DNA of 64,000 nucleotides, from NCBI GenBank assembly GCA_012932865.1, contig SAXG01000001.1, positions 1,291,693-1,355,692 on the forward strand. The letters are read 5' to 3'. The notes below the pieces were generated by a model that saw only the letters and a program-made list of their open reading frames with translations, was not told where the DNA came from and did not search any database. The translations under genes and the position numbers were made by a program. Of the stretch, positions 39,372 to 51,950 are shown piece after piece (within the stretch, counting starts at the first letter, position 1; every line of letters starts with the position of its first letter). The DNA comes from Amylostereum areolatum (lineage: Eukaryota > Basidiomycota > Agaricomycetes > Russulales > Stereaceae).

Positions 39372-42300
39372 ATGTTCTGCACGCGACTCGCCCTCGCCGC
39401 CGCTCTCCTTTCTTCCACGACTTGCACGACCCCCGACGCGACGACGACCGCCCTCATGACCCCCCCGGGACTCGACCCGCCCGCCCTCGCGCTCTTCTCT
39501 CTACGCGTGCTCTCTCCCGCTCTCGTCCTCCTCGCTACCCTTTCTCTTCTTCCCGCTCGTCCCCCACCGCCCCCAACTCCAACTCCCATCACTCAGGTCG
39601 TCGTCGCAACTCGCATCCCCCGTCGTGCTCTCATCCTTTCTCTTCTTTCTCTCGCTTCTTTCACCTACCTCCTCGATGGCCTCACTTTCGTCGTTTACGC
39701 CGTCATCTCCAAGTCTTGGCCTCGTTTCACCGCCGTCGACATCAACGCCGTCCTCGGCCTCGTCGCCTTCTCTGGTCTCGCCGCCCTTGGCGCCTGGAAG
39801 GACGTCAAAGGCGTCGACGTTTGGTCCATGAAAAGGCTCAAGTTGGCCACCACTGCTACCCTCCTGCTCGACATCGCCCTCGTCGTTCTCTACGGCCTAT
39901 ATCTACCCAAAGACAGTACGTTCCTTCTTGTTCAAATTTCGCGTTCCTGCCCTAATTCGTGTTTCTGCATCGTAGACGAATCACACCCCTACCCTCTCCC
40001 GGTTTCCCTTTCCAGCCTTCTTCACTTGGTCTTCCCCGTTTTCCGTGTACTTCTTCTTGTTCCCCTTTTTTTCGCCCTCATCACTCCACTGGTTTCGTAC
40101 ACCGCCATCGAAGCTTCCGAGGCAGAGCCTACTTCCACGTCCCTGCTTCTGCCACCGGAGTCTGGCGCTACGCCGTCCACGGGCCTTGCCACTACGGCCA
40201 ACGGAAACAAGTACGGTACCTTCCGGAGCAATGTTTCCGCCCACAGCCAGACGACCGCTTCAGGACCCACGCGTCCTCACACCCCCGATCCCAGCCTGGT
40301 TAAGGTACTCCAGAAATTTGGCTCTGAGAATATCTTCTGATTTTTCCTCCATTTTTTTTAGGCGCAGTCGAAGGAGAAAGAGCTTAACCTCGATCCATCC
40401 TGGAGGGAGCTTGGCCGTCGCTTGCACCGCATCACCCCGTTCCTGTGGCCGTCCAAAAGCCGTTCTCTGCAACTCATTGCTGTATGTAGCTTTTCTGCGG
40501 CCTCGTAACCATGGCTGATCATTCGGGTTTGGTTCTGACAGACCGTTTGCGTGCTGATCCTCGTCGTCGGCCGCTTTGTCAACTTTGCGATGCCTACCGT
40601 GCTCGCGGAACTCATTTCTGTGTTCGAGCGCCAAGATGGACGCTCCCCGTGGCCGTATCTCTTCGGTTACGTCGCTCTCAAGTTCCTGCAAAGCAGCGGT
40701 GGCCTGGCTGCCGTTCGTGATGTTCGTTCCCGACCCGTTTTAAATCCGTGTATATGACTCTGATCCCGCGGTGCAGGCGCTTTGGGCTCCTGTTATGCAA
40801 TATTCCGATCGGGGTGTGTTTTTTCGGCAGATATGATTCGTAGCAGGGTGCTGATTTCATCGACAGAAATGTCCCAGCTTTCGTTCACGCACTTGCTCAA
40901 CTTGTCCTTCGCTTGGCACACTCGTCGCAAGACTGGTGAGGTCCTCCGTATCCTCGACCGTGGTGCGGCGATCAACCACACATTTGAGGTGTTTATCTTT
41001 CTTTCTAGTGTGTTGTTGTGCACGTTACTCACCGTAATACCCAGCTTCTTCTTTTCACTGTGTTGCCCACTGCCATTGATATCGTGGTGGCTCTTGTCGT
41101 CTTCTGCATCCGTCTGGACTGGACGCTGGCCGTCGTTATCTTCTTCGTCATGATTGCTTACGGTGCGTATTGATCCCGGCTGCGCGATTCGTTCGTCACT
41201 TACATGTCTATGCAGTATCTGCTAGTGTCGTTCTCACTAGATGGCGCACCAAGCTGCGGAGGCAGATGAACGAACGCGATGTGGTAAGATTCTCACCCGT
41301 CACACACTTCTTCAATTGGATTGACTTGTGCGCAGGTCACCCGTGGCATCCACACCGACTGTCTTCTGAACTATGAGACCGTCAAGTACTTCAACGGCGA
41401 GGAACATGAAGGCGAACGGTATGCGGACGCGATTCACCAATACCAGTCTGTGGAATACCGTGTGATGCGTACGTTGTGTTCGGCCTGCTCTGTGAACGAT
41501 CGCTGACGCGGTCCCGTACAGTTTCCATGAACCTGCTCAACCTCGTCCAGAACTTCATCATCGTGAGCAGGTCGCATCGTCATCTCGGTCCATGTACTCA
41601 CAAGTCAATTCGTAGACGTTCGGCCTTCTCGTCGGCTCGATGCTTGTCGCTATCCGGGTTGTCCACAACCAGCTCGAAGCGAGCGACTTTGTATTCTTTA
41701 TCACTTACATAGGTCAAGTTAGTATCTCATTGCTATGTTCGTTGTTCTGGGTGTTTATCGTCCTTCTTACAGCTCTACGGTCCTCTGAACAACCTCGGCT
41801 ACATCTACCGCTCAATCAACCAATCCCTAGTTGACACCGAGAGGCTGTTGATGCTCCTGAATGAGCCCACGGAGGTCAACGACAAACCTAACGCTCCCGA
41901 CCTCGTTGTCACTGACGGCGAGATTGTGTTCGGTAAGCCGTTCATCTGTCGGTTATGAGGTGCATCACTTATACGTTGTCTTCTTAGACAATGTTAACTT
42001 CTCTTACGATGGCCGCTCGACTGCCCTCAAGGGCGTCTCCTTCACAGTCCCCAAGGGCAGCTCCGTCGCACTCGTTGGCGAATCTGGTGCTGGAAAGTCG
42101 ACCATCCTCCGTCTGCTCTACCGCTTCTACGATCTGAATGAAGGAGATGGCCGCATCACCATCGACGGTCAGGATATCCGCGATGTTACGCAGTCCAGCT
42201 TGCGCAAGGCTATCGGCGTCGTCCCCCAAGACTCCGTATTGTTCAACGCAAGCATCGCCTACAACATCGGGTCAGTTGAACATTGTGTCATGGTGATCAG

Positions 42301-43669
42301 CACGGATGCTGACGTCCTTTGTAGTTACTGGCAAGTTCGGTGCCTACGCAAGAGGAGCTCGAGGAAGCTGCCGTGGCTGCCCAGATGCATGACAGGATTT
42401 TGAGCTTCCCAGACGGCTACCAGACCAAGGTCGGCGAGCGCGGTATCAGACTCAGTGGGGGGGAGAAGCAGCGCGTGGCTATCGCTCGTACGCTCTTGAA
42501 GAACCCGCCCATTCTATTGTTGGACGAAGCTACCAGGTGGGAACATCTCCAAACCGCTTCTGGCTGAAGCTTATTTATTCATAACGTTTTTGTAGCGCTT
42601 TGGACACATCCACCGAAAGGGACATTCAAAAGGCGCTCCAGAACCTCGTCCGCGGGCGATCTTCCCTTTCGATTGCGCACCGTCTCTCTGTGAGCACCCT
42701 TGCCCTTGGAAGGGGATTTACACTGATTTCGTTTTGATCACCCTCTAGACGATCGCCAACGCTGATTTGTGAGTATATCCATATGCAGATTGTCCTGTCC
42801 TGTCATTTTCCTTATGCGATCGATACAGGATCCTCGTGCTCAAGGATGGACAAATCGCGGAGTATGGATCGCATAAGCAACTGTTGGAGCAGAACGGGTT
42901 GTTCGCGGCCATGTGGTCGGATCAGATCTCTGCAACGGACGAGCCTGTGGACCTCTCGCACAAAGACGGTGTATCAGGATACCAGGTCGAACAGGATGAC
43001 TCCAGGTCAGCCGACGTACCCGCCACAGTCGACTATGCCGAAGTTACGCAAGATACGGCAGACGTGCTCACGCAATCGCCAGAGCTTATTCCTGTCCAGT
43101 TTCCGTCCGAGGCGGAGCAGCCTTCCCCCGCGCCTGAGGAAGCGGGACCGTCCTCTGACGCGCCTATCGCTTTCCCGTCCTCTGACACCGAGCCTGCCGC
43201 GCCCTCTGTGAAGAGTGCGGCCATCCCGATCGCGTTCCCTACCTCGGACGAGACTGGTTCGCAGGCGGAGGGCCCGACGTCCGACATACCCGTTGTGTCC
43301 TCGCCGGGAATTACATTCTCTCCCAACGTCAACGACTCTCCGCGCACCGGGACCCCTGACCCTGAATCCGAGCCAAAGCGGAAGAGGATTTCCTCGCAGA
43401 ACTTCCAGAGACTCGCGCGACGGATCTCGGTGACGACCCGGCGCGCAGGCTCCGCGACCAATATCCCGATCCTAGGACACCTGCGGCGCGACTCCACGGC
43501 GGTGGGCAGCGAGGAAGGCTCGTCGAAGGACGCCACGCGGCCGACGACGGACTCGCCGGCGTCGAGCGTGGCTGGAGAGAACGACAGCGACAAGACGCCG
43601 AAGAGGAAACTGAAGAAGGAGAAGAAGGAGAGGCGGAAGACGCTGCAGCTGGGCAGCAGCAGCAAGTAA
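39372..43669 (+). CDS. HMT1: HMT1/ABCB6-like ABC half-transporter
   Basis: Half-size ABC transporter of the heavy-metal-tolerance class (fission yeast Hmt1, animal ABCB6), usually vacuolar, moving glutathione or phytochelatin conjugates. The start at 39372 gives an N-terminal extension with several membrane segments ([54 protein letters not shown]), typical of the class. The core TMD has [22 protein letters not shown] and [14 protein letters not shown]. The NBD has Walker [11 protein letters not shown]-loop VVPQDSVLF, signature [13 protein letters not shown], Walker [13 protein letters not shown] and H-loop SIAHRLST. A Ser/Pro/acidic tail of about 270 residues follows, ending in a Lys-rich coil and TAA at 43669. 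Many introns. Near 42329 the expected YNIxYGKFG reading needs one base skipped; alternatively the acceptor is GCAAG, giving [15 protein letters not shown]. Confidence 0.85.
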
Positions 43670-44162
43670 TGAGCCCCGCGAAAGACGGTGTTGACCGTCG
43701 GGACTTTCGCCGAGTTTCGTCCAGCAGGACCACGATTTCTTTTTGTTACGACCCCCATTATGACGCTCTCCTCCAACCTGCCACAATAGTAGTAGTTATC
43801 AGCACGTCGCAGAGACGGTGCACATCTGTATGGATGGTTTTCCCGCTTGTTTCTTCTTTGCAGACACTCTGTTTCGAATACACATCGCATTTGACTGTTG
43901 AGATGGATTTCAGATGGCGATCGAAATGAAAAATGGAAGTAAGAAGCGGGAAGGGGTGGCCGGGGACCGGCAGCGATGGGCGCAGTGGCCGGGGTCTGGA
44001 GCGTGGGTGGGCGGCCGGAATCTGCCGCCGACGGAGTATATCTTGACGGCCGCACATGGGCGTCTAGTCTCTAACCCCCCTCGTCCTGTTTCGCAGTTCT
44101 CGTTCCCTGTCTCCCGTCTCCCAGAATCCGGAATCTTTTTGTATTCTTCTCCCCTGCCCGTC
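43670..44162. other. Intergenic between HMT1-like and RRM genes
   Basis: About 490 bases of 3' UTR and promoter. A pyrimidine-rich run lies directly upstream of the RRM start. Confidence 0.4.
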
Positions 44163-45167
44163 ATGTCCACGAAGATCTATGTTGGGTCAGTCTCGCGCGC
44201 TTGTGTTTTTTTGCCTCCCGTGCGCTTCGCCCTGCCCTCGCGTCTCTCTCCACAGAGCTTTGGGGTTGGGCGGGCGTAGACTGATTGTGATTGCTTTCTT
44301 GTATGTACAGCAATTTGAGTTGGAATACCACCGATGACACTTTGCGCGATGTCAGTTTTTGCGTGCTCGTTTTTCGCTCGTCCGAGTCGATTCCTGATTG
44401 CTTGCCCCTTCTGCTTTCCGCGTACGCGATCTTGCGTTGCTTTCCAACAGGCCTTCTCCCAGTTCGGTCAAGTGCTTGACGTGCGCTTCTGTTTTTCCCC
44501 TCGAGTATGGGTGCTGTGGGAGGCTTACACTGGGATGCGTTTTTTTTCCTCCGATGGTGGATAGTCTATCGTTATGCGCGACCGCGGGACCGGCCGTTCG
44601 CGTGGTTTCGGCTTCGTCACGTACGCTACTGAGCAGGAGGCCAGCGGCGCCATCAACACCATGAACGAGCAGGAGCTCGACGGCCGTCGTATCAAGGTCA
44701 ACCTCGCCAACGCCAGGACCGGGGGTGGAGGTGGTGCGTCCCTTGTTTTTCTTTGCAGTTGTGATGTAGCGTTCTGACACCTCGACGACAGGTTTCGGTG
44801 GAGGACAGGGTTACAGCCAGGGTGGGTATGGTGAGTGCCTTGGGCGGGAGAGGCAAGAGTTGAGGCTTGCATGCTGAGCGCGTCTTCCTTCTTTTTCCAG
44901 GTGGTGGCGGCGGTGGCGGCAGCTACGGCCAGCCTGCTGGTGGCTACGGCGGCATGCAGAGCGGCGGCTACGGTCAGGGCTACGGTGGTGGTGCCCCTCA
45001 AGGTAAGTGTTCGTGCCATCGAGGGAGCCTGATCTCTCATACGTTCTCGTTCAGGGTACGGCGGCCAACAAGGCGGCTACCGTGGAGGAGGTTACGGCCA
45101 ACAGGGCGGTGAATATCCTCAGCAAGGCTTCGGTGGCGGCAACAGCTACGGCGGCGGCCAGTACTGA
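44163..45167 (+). CDS. Glycine-rich RNA-binding protein with one RRM
   Basis: Small nuclear or cytoplasmic RNA-binding protein of the glycine-rich (GRP/CIRBP-like) type. The first exon reads MSTKIYVG, and splicing adds NLSWNTTDDTLRD, so RNP2 is KIYVGNLSW. AFSQFGQVLD and SIVMRDRGTGRSRGFGFVTY (RNP1) follow, then INTMNEQELDGRRIKVNLANAR. The tail is built of Gly/Tyr/Gln blocks (GGGSYGQPAGGYGG, YGQGYGGG, YGQQGGEYPQQG) and ends GGGQY. At least six short introns cut a very small gene. No frame break. Such proteins are often cold- or stress-regulated; nothing in the sequence tests this. Confidence 0.85.
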
Positions 45168-47748
45168 TCGACAACTGTAGTACGTTCTGATTTCCCCCGT
45201 GGGTATGGATTCGTGCTAACTGTTCCCCCCTCGCAGTCTCTAGTTTCTCCTTCGTCTGTTTCTTCTCGTTTGTGTCGACTCCGTCCGCGTGCCCCCCATC
45301 CACGACTCGGTTTTTTATGATGTTCCTTCTATTGTTCCTTTGACCCGCTCATCCACACACCCTCCTTACCTCTTACCGGCTCCGGTCGTTTCCTCCAGCA
45401 CTGGTCGTTTTAGTTATCCGGCTCATTAGTCTCGGTAGTCTCCACAATCCGGCTTGTACTAGTACGATGTTCTGTGTCCTCCTTACCTCTACCTGCTCCT
45501 CGACTCCCTCTCTGCCATCCCGACTGCTGTGGGTGGGTGTGTCATTATATACTCTCCTCCTTTGTATCTTTTGAAAATGCATCTGTGTGCTGTTTTGCTC
45601 TCTGCTTTACTTTTTTCTCATGTGAAATGTCCAAGGGGCATACTGAGGCAGTCATCGTCAACTTCAAGTCAAAAATACATTTCGGCTGACAATTCCACCT
45701 CGGTACAATACTCGAAACACGGAGGGCAGCTTGGAAAGCAGACGAAAGAAGACCGTCGGCTTCCACGAAACCGTTCGCTGAAACGCGAGATGTGAGATGT
45801 AGAAGACGATGGGAAGGTTAGGCGGCGATGAGAGAATCGAAAGGGGACGGATGACGGTCACTGAATGGGGAGGGGGACAGGTGGCGTCGTGCGCGTGATG
45901 CCAGCCGCTGGGGGAACGCGCGCCTGAGAGCGTTAAGAAGCGAGAGACGGTGGAGAGGACTACAGAGAGCACGCTGCGTATGGCCACGAGCGGTAGGGCT
46001 GACCGACGGGTCTACCCTCGAAAGGGATGAATGGGAGACCCCAAGGAGGGATTTGGAGAGGGAGAAACAAGCGTGCCAGTGCTTGCTTTGGGAACTGGTC
46101 GGGTCAGGGGGTCTTATGGATGTTGATATAAGGTTTCGGAGAGTCGGAGGCGGGGGCGTGAGGGGGTCTTGTGAGGACTTATGGTGGTCGACCGTGGGAG
46201 GGGGGGAAGGGGAGAATGGGTGAAGGGGGAAAAGACTGGGAGGCAACTTGCTGGGGTCCACTGGTCTGTTGGGTACGTTGGGTACTAGGGGGCAAAGGAG
46301 GGGCTGTATGCTCTCCTCTACGTTGTGGACTTGGTGAGATGTCGAAGACCGATCGTGGTGTGATGAGAAAAGGACTGGGCGTGATTGGACAGGCCAGAAC
46401 ACGCCGTGATCCAGCCAAGTACGCCGTTCCACGAAAGATTCGCCACCCTCTGTCCTCGACGCCACGGCCTGTACTGGCTTTCAACGAAAGGTTCGTTCTT
46501 CGGATGACTCTGCGCGGTGTCAAATCCTGGGCTTTGTCGTCGTACACTGGGTTCGCTGTGCCGCCTGGGGGTCTCCGAGCTCGGAGTTGGGCTGGAAACG
46601 ACCGACAAGTTGACGCGTCATCCCTTTTTGGAGGCGCGAAATGTCGAAAACGTTCCTCTCGATGCCCAGACGGCTGGAATACCACCAGATCTGTTGGTTC
46701 TAATGGCGGAGAGCAATAAACGGGATCAAAGGGACGCCATGGTCTGTAAACAAGAGGTACTAGAAATTATATACCTCGTGGCCTCACGGTGGTCCATGGA
46801 TACAATTCTGTGGCAACCCTTACCTTGCAAGTTCGTCATGGACGGCGGTGGCTTGCTGCAGAGGAGGAAAGCGTCCTCAAGACGGCGTAATTCTCTCGCA
46901 GATTCCCCCCACGACCGACGGCGAGGCCAATGTTTGTGGCCGGACGTCTGGTGTGGCACCTCCGTGTCCCAGCGAGGGTTGGTCCATCCCGGGGTGGAAT
47001 GAGCCTAGAAGATACAGGACATCAGCGTAATGAACCTCGGGCTCGATGAGTGGCAAACACCGCAAAGATCTGCTTTTTTGGTAGGCGTCGCGGACCGTCA
47101 AGCTCTCAAGAATGTGTGGCCGCCTTGATGTCCCAAGACGACGGGCTGCCTTCCGGCTAGGCTAAGGTATAGGTATAGAGCTGACAGGTGGACCGATATT
47201 GGCGCAAGACACAAGGTGGGCGCGGGACGGGAACGCATCGGCTGCGGCGATTGGAGTCTGCTCGTCCTAGCCCGTCTGACCACTCGCTGTATAAACTCAC
47301 AACGTCGGTAATAGAGGCGGGTGCCCAGGGGAAGATGGGAGGAGGCAGCAGGAGGAGGAGGAGAAGGGGGAGGAGGGAGGACAGGTCCTTCGTCCTCAAT
47401 CTTCGCCAGTGTGAGTGGCAGAACTCTGTCCTTGCGGGGAAATATTGGTCGGCAGCTCATACCGAATATAGAATAACATGAAGATGGCAGAGGAATCCCG
47501 TCGAACGCAGCAAAGGGGGGGGGGACGGTCTACAGGCTCACACTGACTTTCGAGGGCAGCAAAGGGAGGTCGGTCCGAATCTAGGGTCATGACAAAATAC
47601 AAGCAAACATTTAGACGATTGCTATTGTGCCGACGAGGAGCTGTCGTGTCTCTCAACAGAGCGGAGTCAGCCGACCACGAGGCGGCCGACTATTTAAATT
47701 CGGTGCCGCGTCTTGCTCTCTCCCATTCCAAACCACAACGTCATCCCC
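45168..47748. other. Long intergenic interval, 2.6 kb
   Basis: 3' UTR of the RRM gene, then DNA with open frames on both strands. The longest, 45818-46465 (-, 215 codons) and 46517-47002 (+, 161 codons), are low-complexity or motif-free. I see no domain, repeat family or RNA gene. A purine-rich run occurs at 47336-47380. Confidence 0.4.
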
Positions 47749-49082
47749 ATGGCCTCTTCCTCTTCCGCCTCCACTCGCAAACGCGCCTCTTCACCCATCG
47801 ACAGCGAACCTGCCTCCAAGCGTGGCAAGGTTGACAAGTCGACGTCGAAACCTTGGAAGTTTCTGCCCGTTTCAATCCCGGTGACCGTGGACGGTGTCAC
47901 CGCGAATATCGAAATGACCACGCACGGGAGCTTGCAGGGCATTTATAACTCATTTCTTCTGTTCAAGGAACTGTGGTGGGAGAGGGGTGGCCTTCCCCGG
48001 GCCGTTTCTTGAACAAACGACGACGGCCTCGCAGGCCTGGAGGGAAGCCGACGATGCCACAAAAAAGCGTTATGCAGATGCCAGTCGCACCTTGAGACTG
48101 GAATTTCTGGAGAAATGCCTCGCCGCTGGGATGCCACAGGAGCAATATGACGCGCACTGGATGAGAATCAGTAGTATGAAGGGCAAGCTTCCCATGTTGG
48201 GGAAGTCCGCGAAGACACGGGCGCGCGAACAGGCCAGCAGGGTCCCCCAAGTTTCAAGGGCGGCGCCGGCCACCACCAGCCATCCCGAGAAGGCTTCGAA
48301 GGCTCGCAAGCGGCCTTACAAGACTTGCGAGAATATGGATCAATCTCAGTCCACGTCGTCGGCATCGACGTCGACAGCGTCTTCATCCACGGTGGCCGAC
48401 GTGTTTGCACGTGGGCCAGCGGCCTCATCACGTGGCCGTGTCTTGCCCCAGGTGCGTCGCCGTTCAGATGCACATATATCTCGGCGTGGTCTTTTCTGAT
48501 CTTATCTTCCAGGCTGCTTTCAACGCCCCCGACGCACATGGTCCTTCTTACCTCCCCCCTTCCCCATCTAACAAGGTGAGCTACGCACCTCAGTGCTTCT
48601 CGTACACCCTATGCCTGACCTGAGTGATATGATAGGATGAGCAATACTACCAGGGGATACAGCAAGTCCAAGCTTTCAAAAACCAGGATGCGCCCGAATT
48701 CTTCTCTTCGTTGGCGATGCATGGTATCTCGCCTTCTTTCTCGCCCGACGAGGTGAGCTACGCACCCTAGTGCTTCTCGTATACCTCATTCCTGACTTGA
48801 GTAACACTATAGGATCAGCGTGACTACCACGAAGTTCAGGAAGACCAAGCTTCCAAAGACTGTATAAGCCCAGATGCGCTCGACTCCTTTTCGCTGACGA
48901 TGGACGATATCCCGATGCTCCCCGGAGACGAGTTCACTGCCCTCATCCAGGCGCAAAGCCGCGCTTTCCCGGCGCTTTCAGGACCCTTCTCATTTGGGAC
49001 CGGAAGTGATCACGACTTTGGATTGGAAGTTGGGTCCCACCAAGGGTGGGCAGTTTCTAGTCAAGAGGGGCTTGGCCTCTGA
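47749..49082 (+). CDS. Probable HMG-box DNA-binding protein
   Basis: Likely nuclear transcription factor or chromatin protein. The start at 47749 gives MASSSSASTRKRASSP, a Lys/Arg-rich leader and PWKFLPVSIPV. The box-like part reads YNSFLLFKELWWERGGLP, then, if one C of the C4 run at 47995-47998 is skipped, GPFLEQTTTASQAWREADDA and TKKRYADASRTLRLEFLEK. The pattern NSFLLF...AxQAWxxAxxxxKxxYAxxS resembles an HMG box with an atypical loop. A basic linker and a Ser-rich stretch follow. The last exons contain a duplicated intron-exon unit and acidic residues, ending SSQEGLGL. In the raw frame the box would be cut at a TGA near 48010. The HMG assignment is by pattern only and moderately sure. Confidence 0.5.
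48576..48932 (+). repeat. Tandem duplication of an intron-exon unit
   Basis: Unit 1 is intron 48576-48635 plus exon 48636-48752. Unit 2 is intron 48753-48812 plus exon part 48813-48932. The two 60-base introns align without gaps with 11 differences, mostly transitions (about 82% identity). The encoded 39- and 40-residue peptides (DEQYYQGIQQVQAFK... and DQRDYHEVQEDQASK...) share only about a third of positions. Confidence 0.85.
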
Positions 49083-49998
49083 AGCCATCCACCCTTGGAC
49101 GTCGTGCGCCTACCTGCCGCCAGAGCTAACGGTGGAACCTCTGCGCGTGGTCGTGCTTTTCGAGGGGCACCGGGCGTGGTTTGTTTCCCTGTCATCAGTT
49201 ATCCCTTCGGGACGCGTTGTTCTCTATCCCATACGGACACCTTTTCCTCTCCATGATCACTGTCTCCGCACGAATCTTTCATCTTTTTCATCTCTTCCAT
49301 CCCATCCGTGTATCCGTTCTCCCGCTATTCTTTTTCACACCGCGTCACATCTTCTATACGTCCCCATTTTCCATATTTTCCATCTTCTTTCCCGGATCCC
49401 TTCCACCACTGTTTCTATTCTCCCACTGTTCTTTTTTGCATCGCGTCACATCCTCTATGCGTCTCCATTTTCCGTTTTTCTCTCCATCTCCTTCTGCGCC
49501 ATCTCTATCCAAGTCTGCGTCGCGCCTTTTATCCTCTCCCCACACCGAGTCTCCTCGCTTTCATCTCATAGCTATCCTTGCTACTTGCTGTCATCTGGTT
49601 ATCATTGCCGTTTGCATCGGACTCTGTTGTAGTCATTCACGATGAATTATCCCGTACTTATCCACTGTACGTCTTGTACTCGAGTACTCTTATATCCCTA
49701 TCTCGGCACCCTCTTCTCTCGTCGTGTTTCTTGTGTCCCTATTCTCTCTTGTATCGTCGTCTCCCCTCGCGTTCACCCCTCCCCCCCTATCATGTTTTTT
49801 TGTTTGCTTTTTTGTATATATGTACTGCAATCGCATTGGAACTTTTTTTTTGGTAAAGGAATAGCCTTGCTTTGACGATGCCGACGTCAAAGCTCGACGT
49901 GGTCGAGATACTCCTAAGAAACGGACAAACGTTGAGGTCAATCCTCCTGAATTGGACGCTATCGGGGGAGCACCATTTTATGGACGGTGATTCCATAT
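49083..49998. other. Convergent 3' region, pyrimidine-rich
   Basis: About 900 bases between two converging genes. Strongly T/C-rich on the plus strand (CATCTTTTCC-like stretches, 49200-49560) with short repeated words such as ATCTTCTATACGTCCCCATT and a TTTTTTTTT run near 49845. No gene seen. Confidence 0.45.
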
Positions 49999-51950
49999 TT
50001 ACTTGCGCAGATAGCGTTTGTACACAGCGTTGTCCGTCTCCTCTACGTAGGGATAGCCCAGGTCCTTCAAAAAAACCTCGAACTGTTCCTTCTCCTCCGC
50101 CGGTGCTTGGATTCCAGCCAACACTTTACCCAAGTCTGGAGCGGAAAAGCGTGAGGGACGTGCATGCGACGAAGAGTGACGGAGAACATACCGGCTCCGT
50201 GATTACGATAGTGGAAGAGCGAGATGTTCCAGCCGCTGTGAAGGGACGAGAGGAACTTGCGCAACGCATTGGGTCGCTCGGGGAATTCTGGATGAGTAGG
50301 ATTGATCGTCAGTTCTTCTCGCCCTGTCTTCGCACCACAACGCGACCCACCAAAGCGGAATATGCGCTCGTTGGGAACGTCAGACGCTCCCCCGACCATA
50401 TACCGTGCGTGGCTTTTAGCGAGCTCGTCCTCGCTGATATCGTGCCCCACCATATCTTCCTGCTCGAGCGCGGCAAGAACGCCAGCGACTTCTTTGGACC
50501 GGTTGGTGGTATCGAGATGGAAGGATAGGAAGACGAAGGCCCGCTCGGGGGAGTTATGGCGGTAGATGAACTCCGTAACAGCCCGGGGGTGGATGATGGT
50601 GTGTAGCTTGAAAAAGCTGGTTTAAACATAGAAATCGGGCGTAAATAGGGTGTAAGGAGGGCGTCAATCGTGGAACGTGTACCTCCCCGGTCGTTCTGGG
50701 ATGTCGACGCTGAGCAGCGCTTCACGGCCTTCGCCGAGCTCAGCGCGCTCCGCGACAAAGCGCAGGCGATCGAAGTTCATGTTGGCGCCACTGACCACGG
50801 CGACGAACTTTTTGTTCGCACCAACGAGTTTGTTGGTGAGGATATAGCGCTTGAGACTTGCGAGAGCCAGCGCGCCCGCCGGCTCGGTCACTGAACGCGT
50901 CTCTGCATGTATTATTCAGTGGATCGGCTTGGAAACGAGGATTCAAGGAAAGGCCCACCCTCGAAGATATCCTTGATCGCGGCGGAGATCTCGTCGTTGT
51001 CGACCTTGACGATGCCGTCGAGGAGCTGCTTGCACACGCGGAAAGGTTCTACGCCCACGATCTTGACCGCGGTGCCGTCGCTGAAGGGGCCGACCTCATC
51101 GAGCGTGACCCGCTCGCCCTTCTCGAGACTCCGTGACATCGCGTCGCCATCAAACGTTTCGGCTCCCATGACCTTGGTGTTCGGGTTCCCGATGCGTTTG
51201 ACGTATTCGCAGATGCCGGAGACGAGGCCGCCGCCGCCGATAGCGGCGAAGATGGCGTCGAGGGAGGCGGAATCCGGGAGCTGTTTGAGGATCTCCATCC
51301 CGATGGTGCCCTGGCCCGCGATGATGAGCGGGTCATCGTACGGGGGGACGAAGATGAGGCCGTGAGCGGCGGCGAGGCGGGCGCACTCGGCTTTGGCCTC
51401 GTCAAAGTCGGTTCCGTGGAGAACGACTTTGGCGCCGAGACGGGAGACGTTGCGGACTTTGATGGAGGGGGTGCCTTTGGGCATAACGATGGTGCAGGGA
51501 ATGCCGAGGCGGGAGCCGGAGAGGGCGACGCCTTGGGCGTGATTTCCTGGGATCGGGATCGGGAGGGTCAGGAAAAGGGGAAAAGGGGGGTAGCGGAGGG
51601 GTGAGGACGGGAAGAGACGTGCGATGGGGGTACGCACACTAACCGGCGCTGCAGGTAACGACGCCCTTCCAACGCTCCTCTTCGGACAGGCTGGCCATGA
51701 AGTTGTACGCGCCGCGGATTTTGAAGGAGAAGACCTCTTGTAGATCTTCGCGTTTGAGGTAGATCTGGTTCCCGAGTTTCGCGCTGAGGTTGGGGGCGTG
51801 CACGAGGGGGGTTTCTTGGATGATATCGTAAACTTTGGCGGTGAGGATGAGGCGGAGGTAGTCGGGTTCTTGAGAGGGCAGGATGTGGTGGGTCGATAGC
51901 CGTGGCCAGGGGACGGGATCTGGGGCATGTGAGGAGTACTCGAGGGTCAT
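49999..51950 (-). CDS. ILV1: Threonine ammonia-lyase (threonine deaminase), isoleucine pathway
   Basis: Converts L-threonine to 2-oxobutyrate and ammonia, the first step of isoleucine synthesis. PLP-dependent catalytic domain: [20 protein letters not shown] (Lys of SFKIRGA binds PLP), [60 protein letters not shown] (phosphate loop) and [10 protein letters not shown]-terminal ACT-like regulatory domains follow: [43 protein letters not shown] and [20 protein letters not shown]. It ends KRYLRK at 49999. Introns are regular and all exons stay in frame. The ATG at 51950 has an in-frame TGA two codons upstream. The short leader ([16 protein letters not shown]) does not look like a mitochondrial presequence, so either a presequence exon lies upstream or the enzyme starts here. 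Confidence 0.92.

Noticed and set aside
45818..46465. 215-codon minus-strand ORF in the long gap after the RRM gene
   Set aside because: Pro/Ser/His-rich, no recognisable fold or motif. Kept only as a note in the interval entry.
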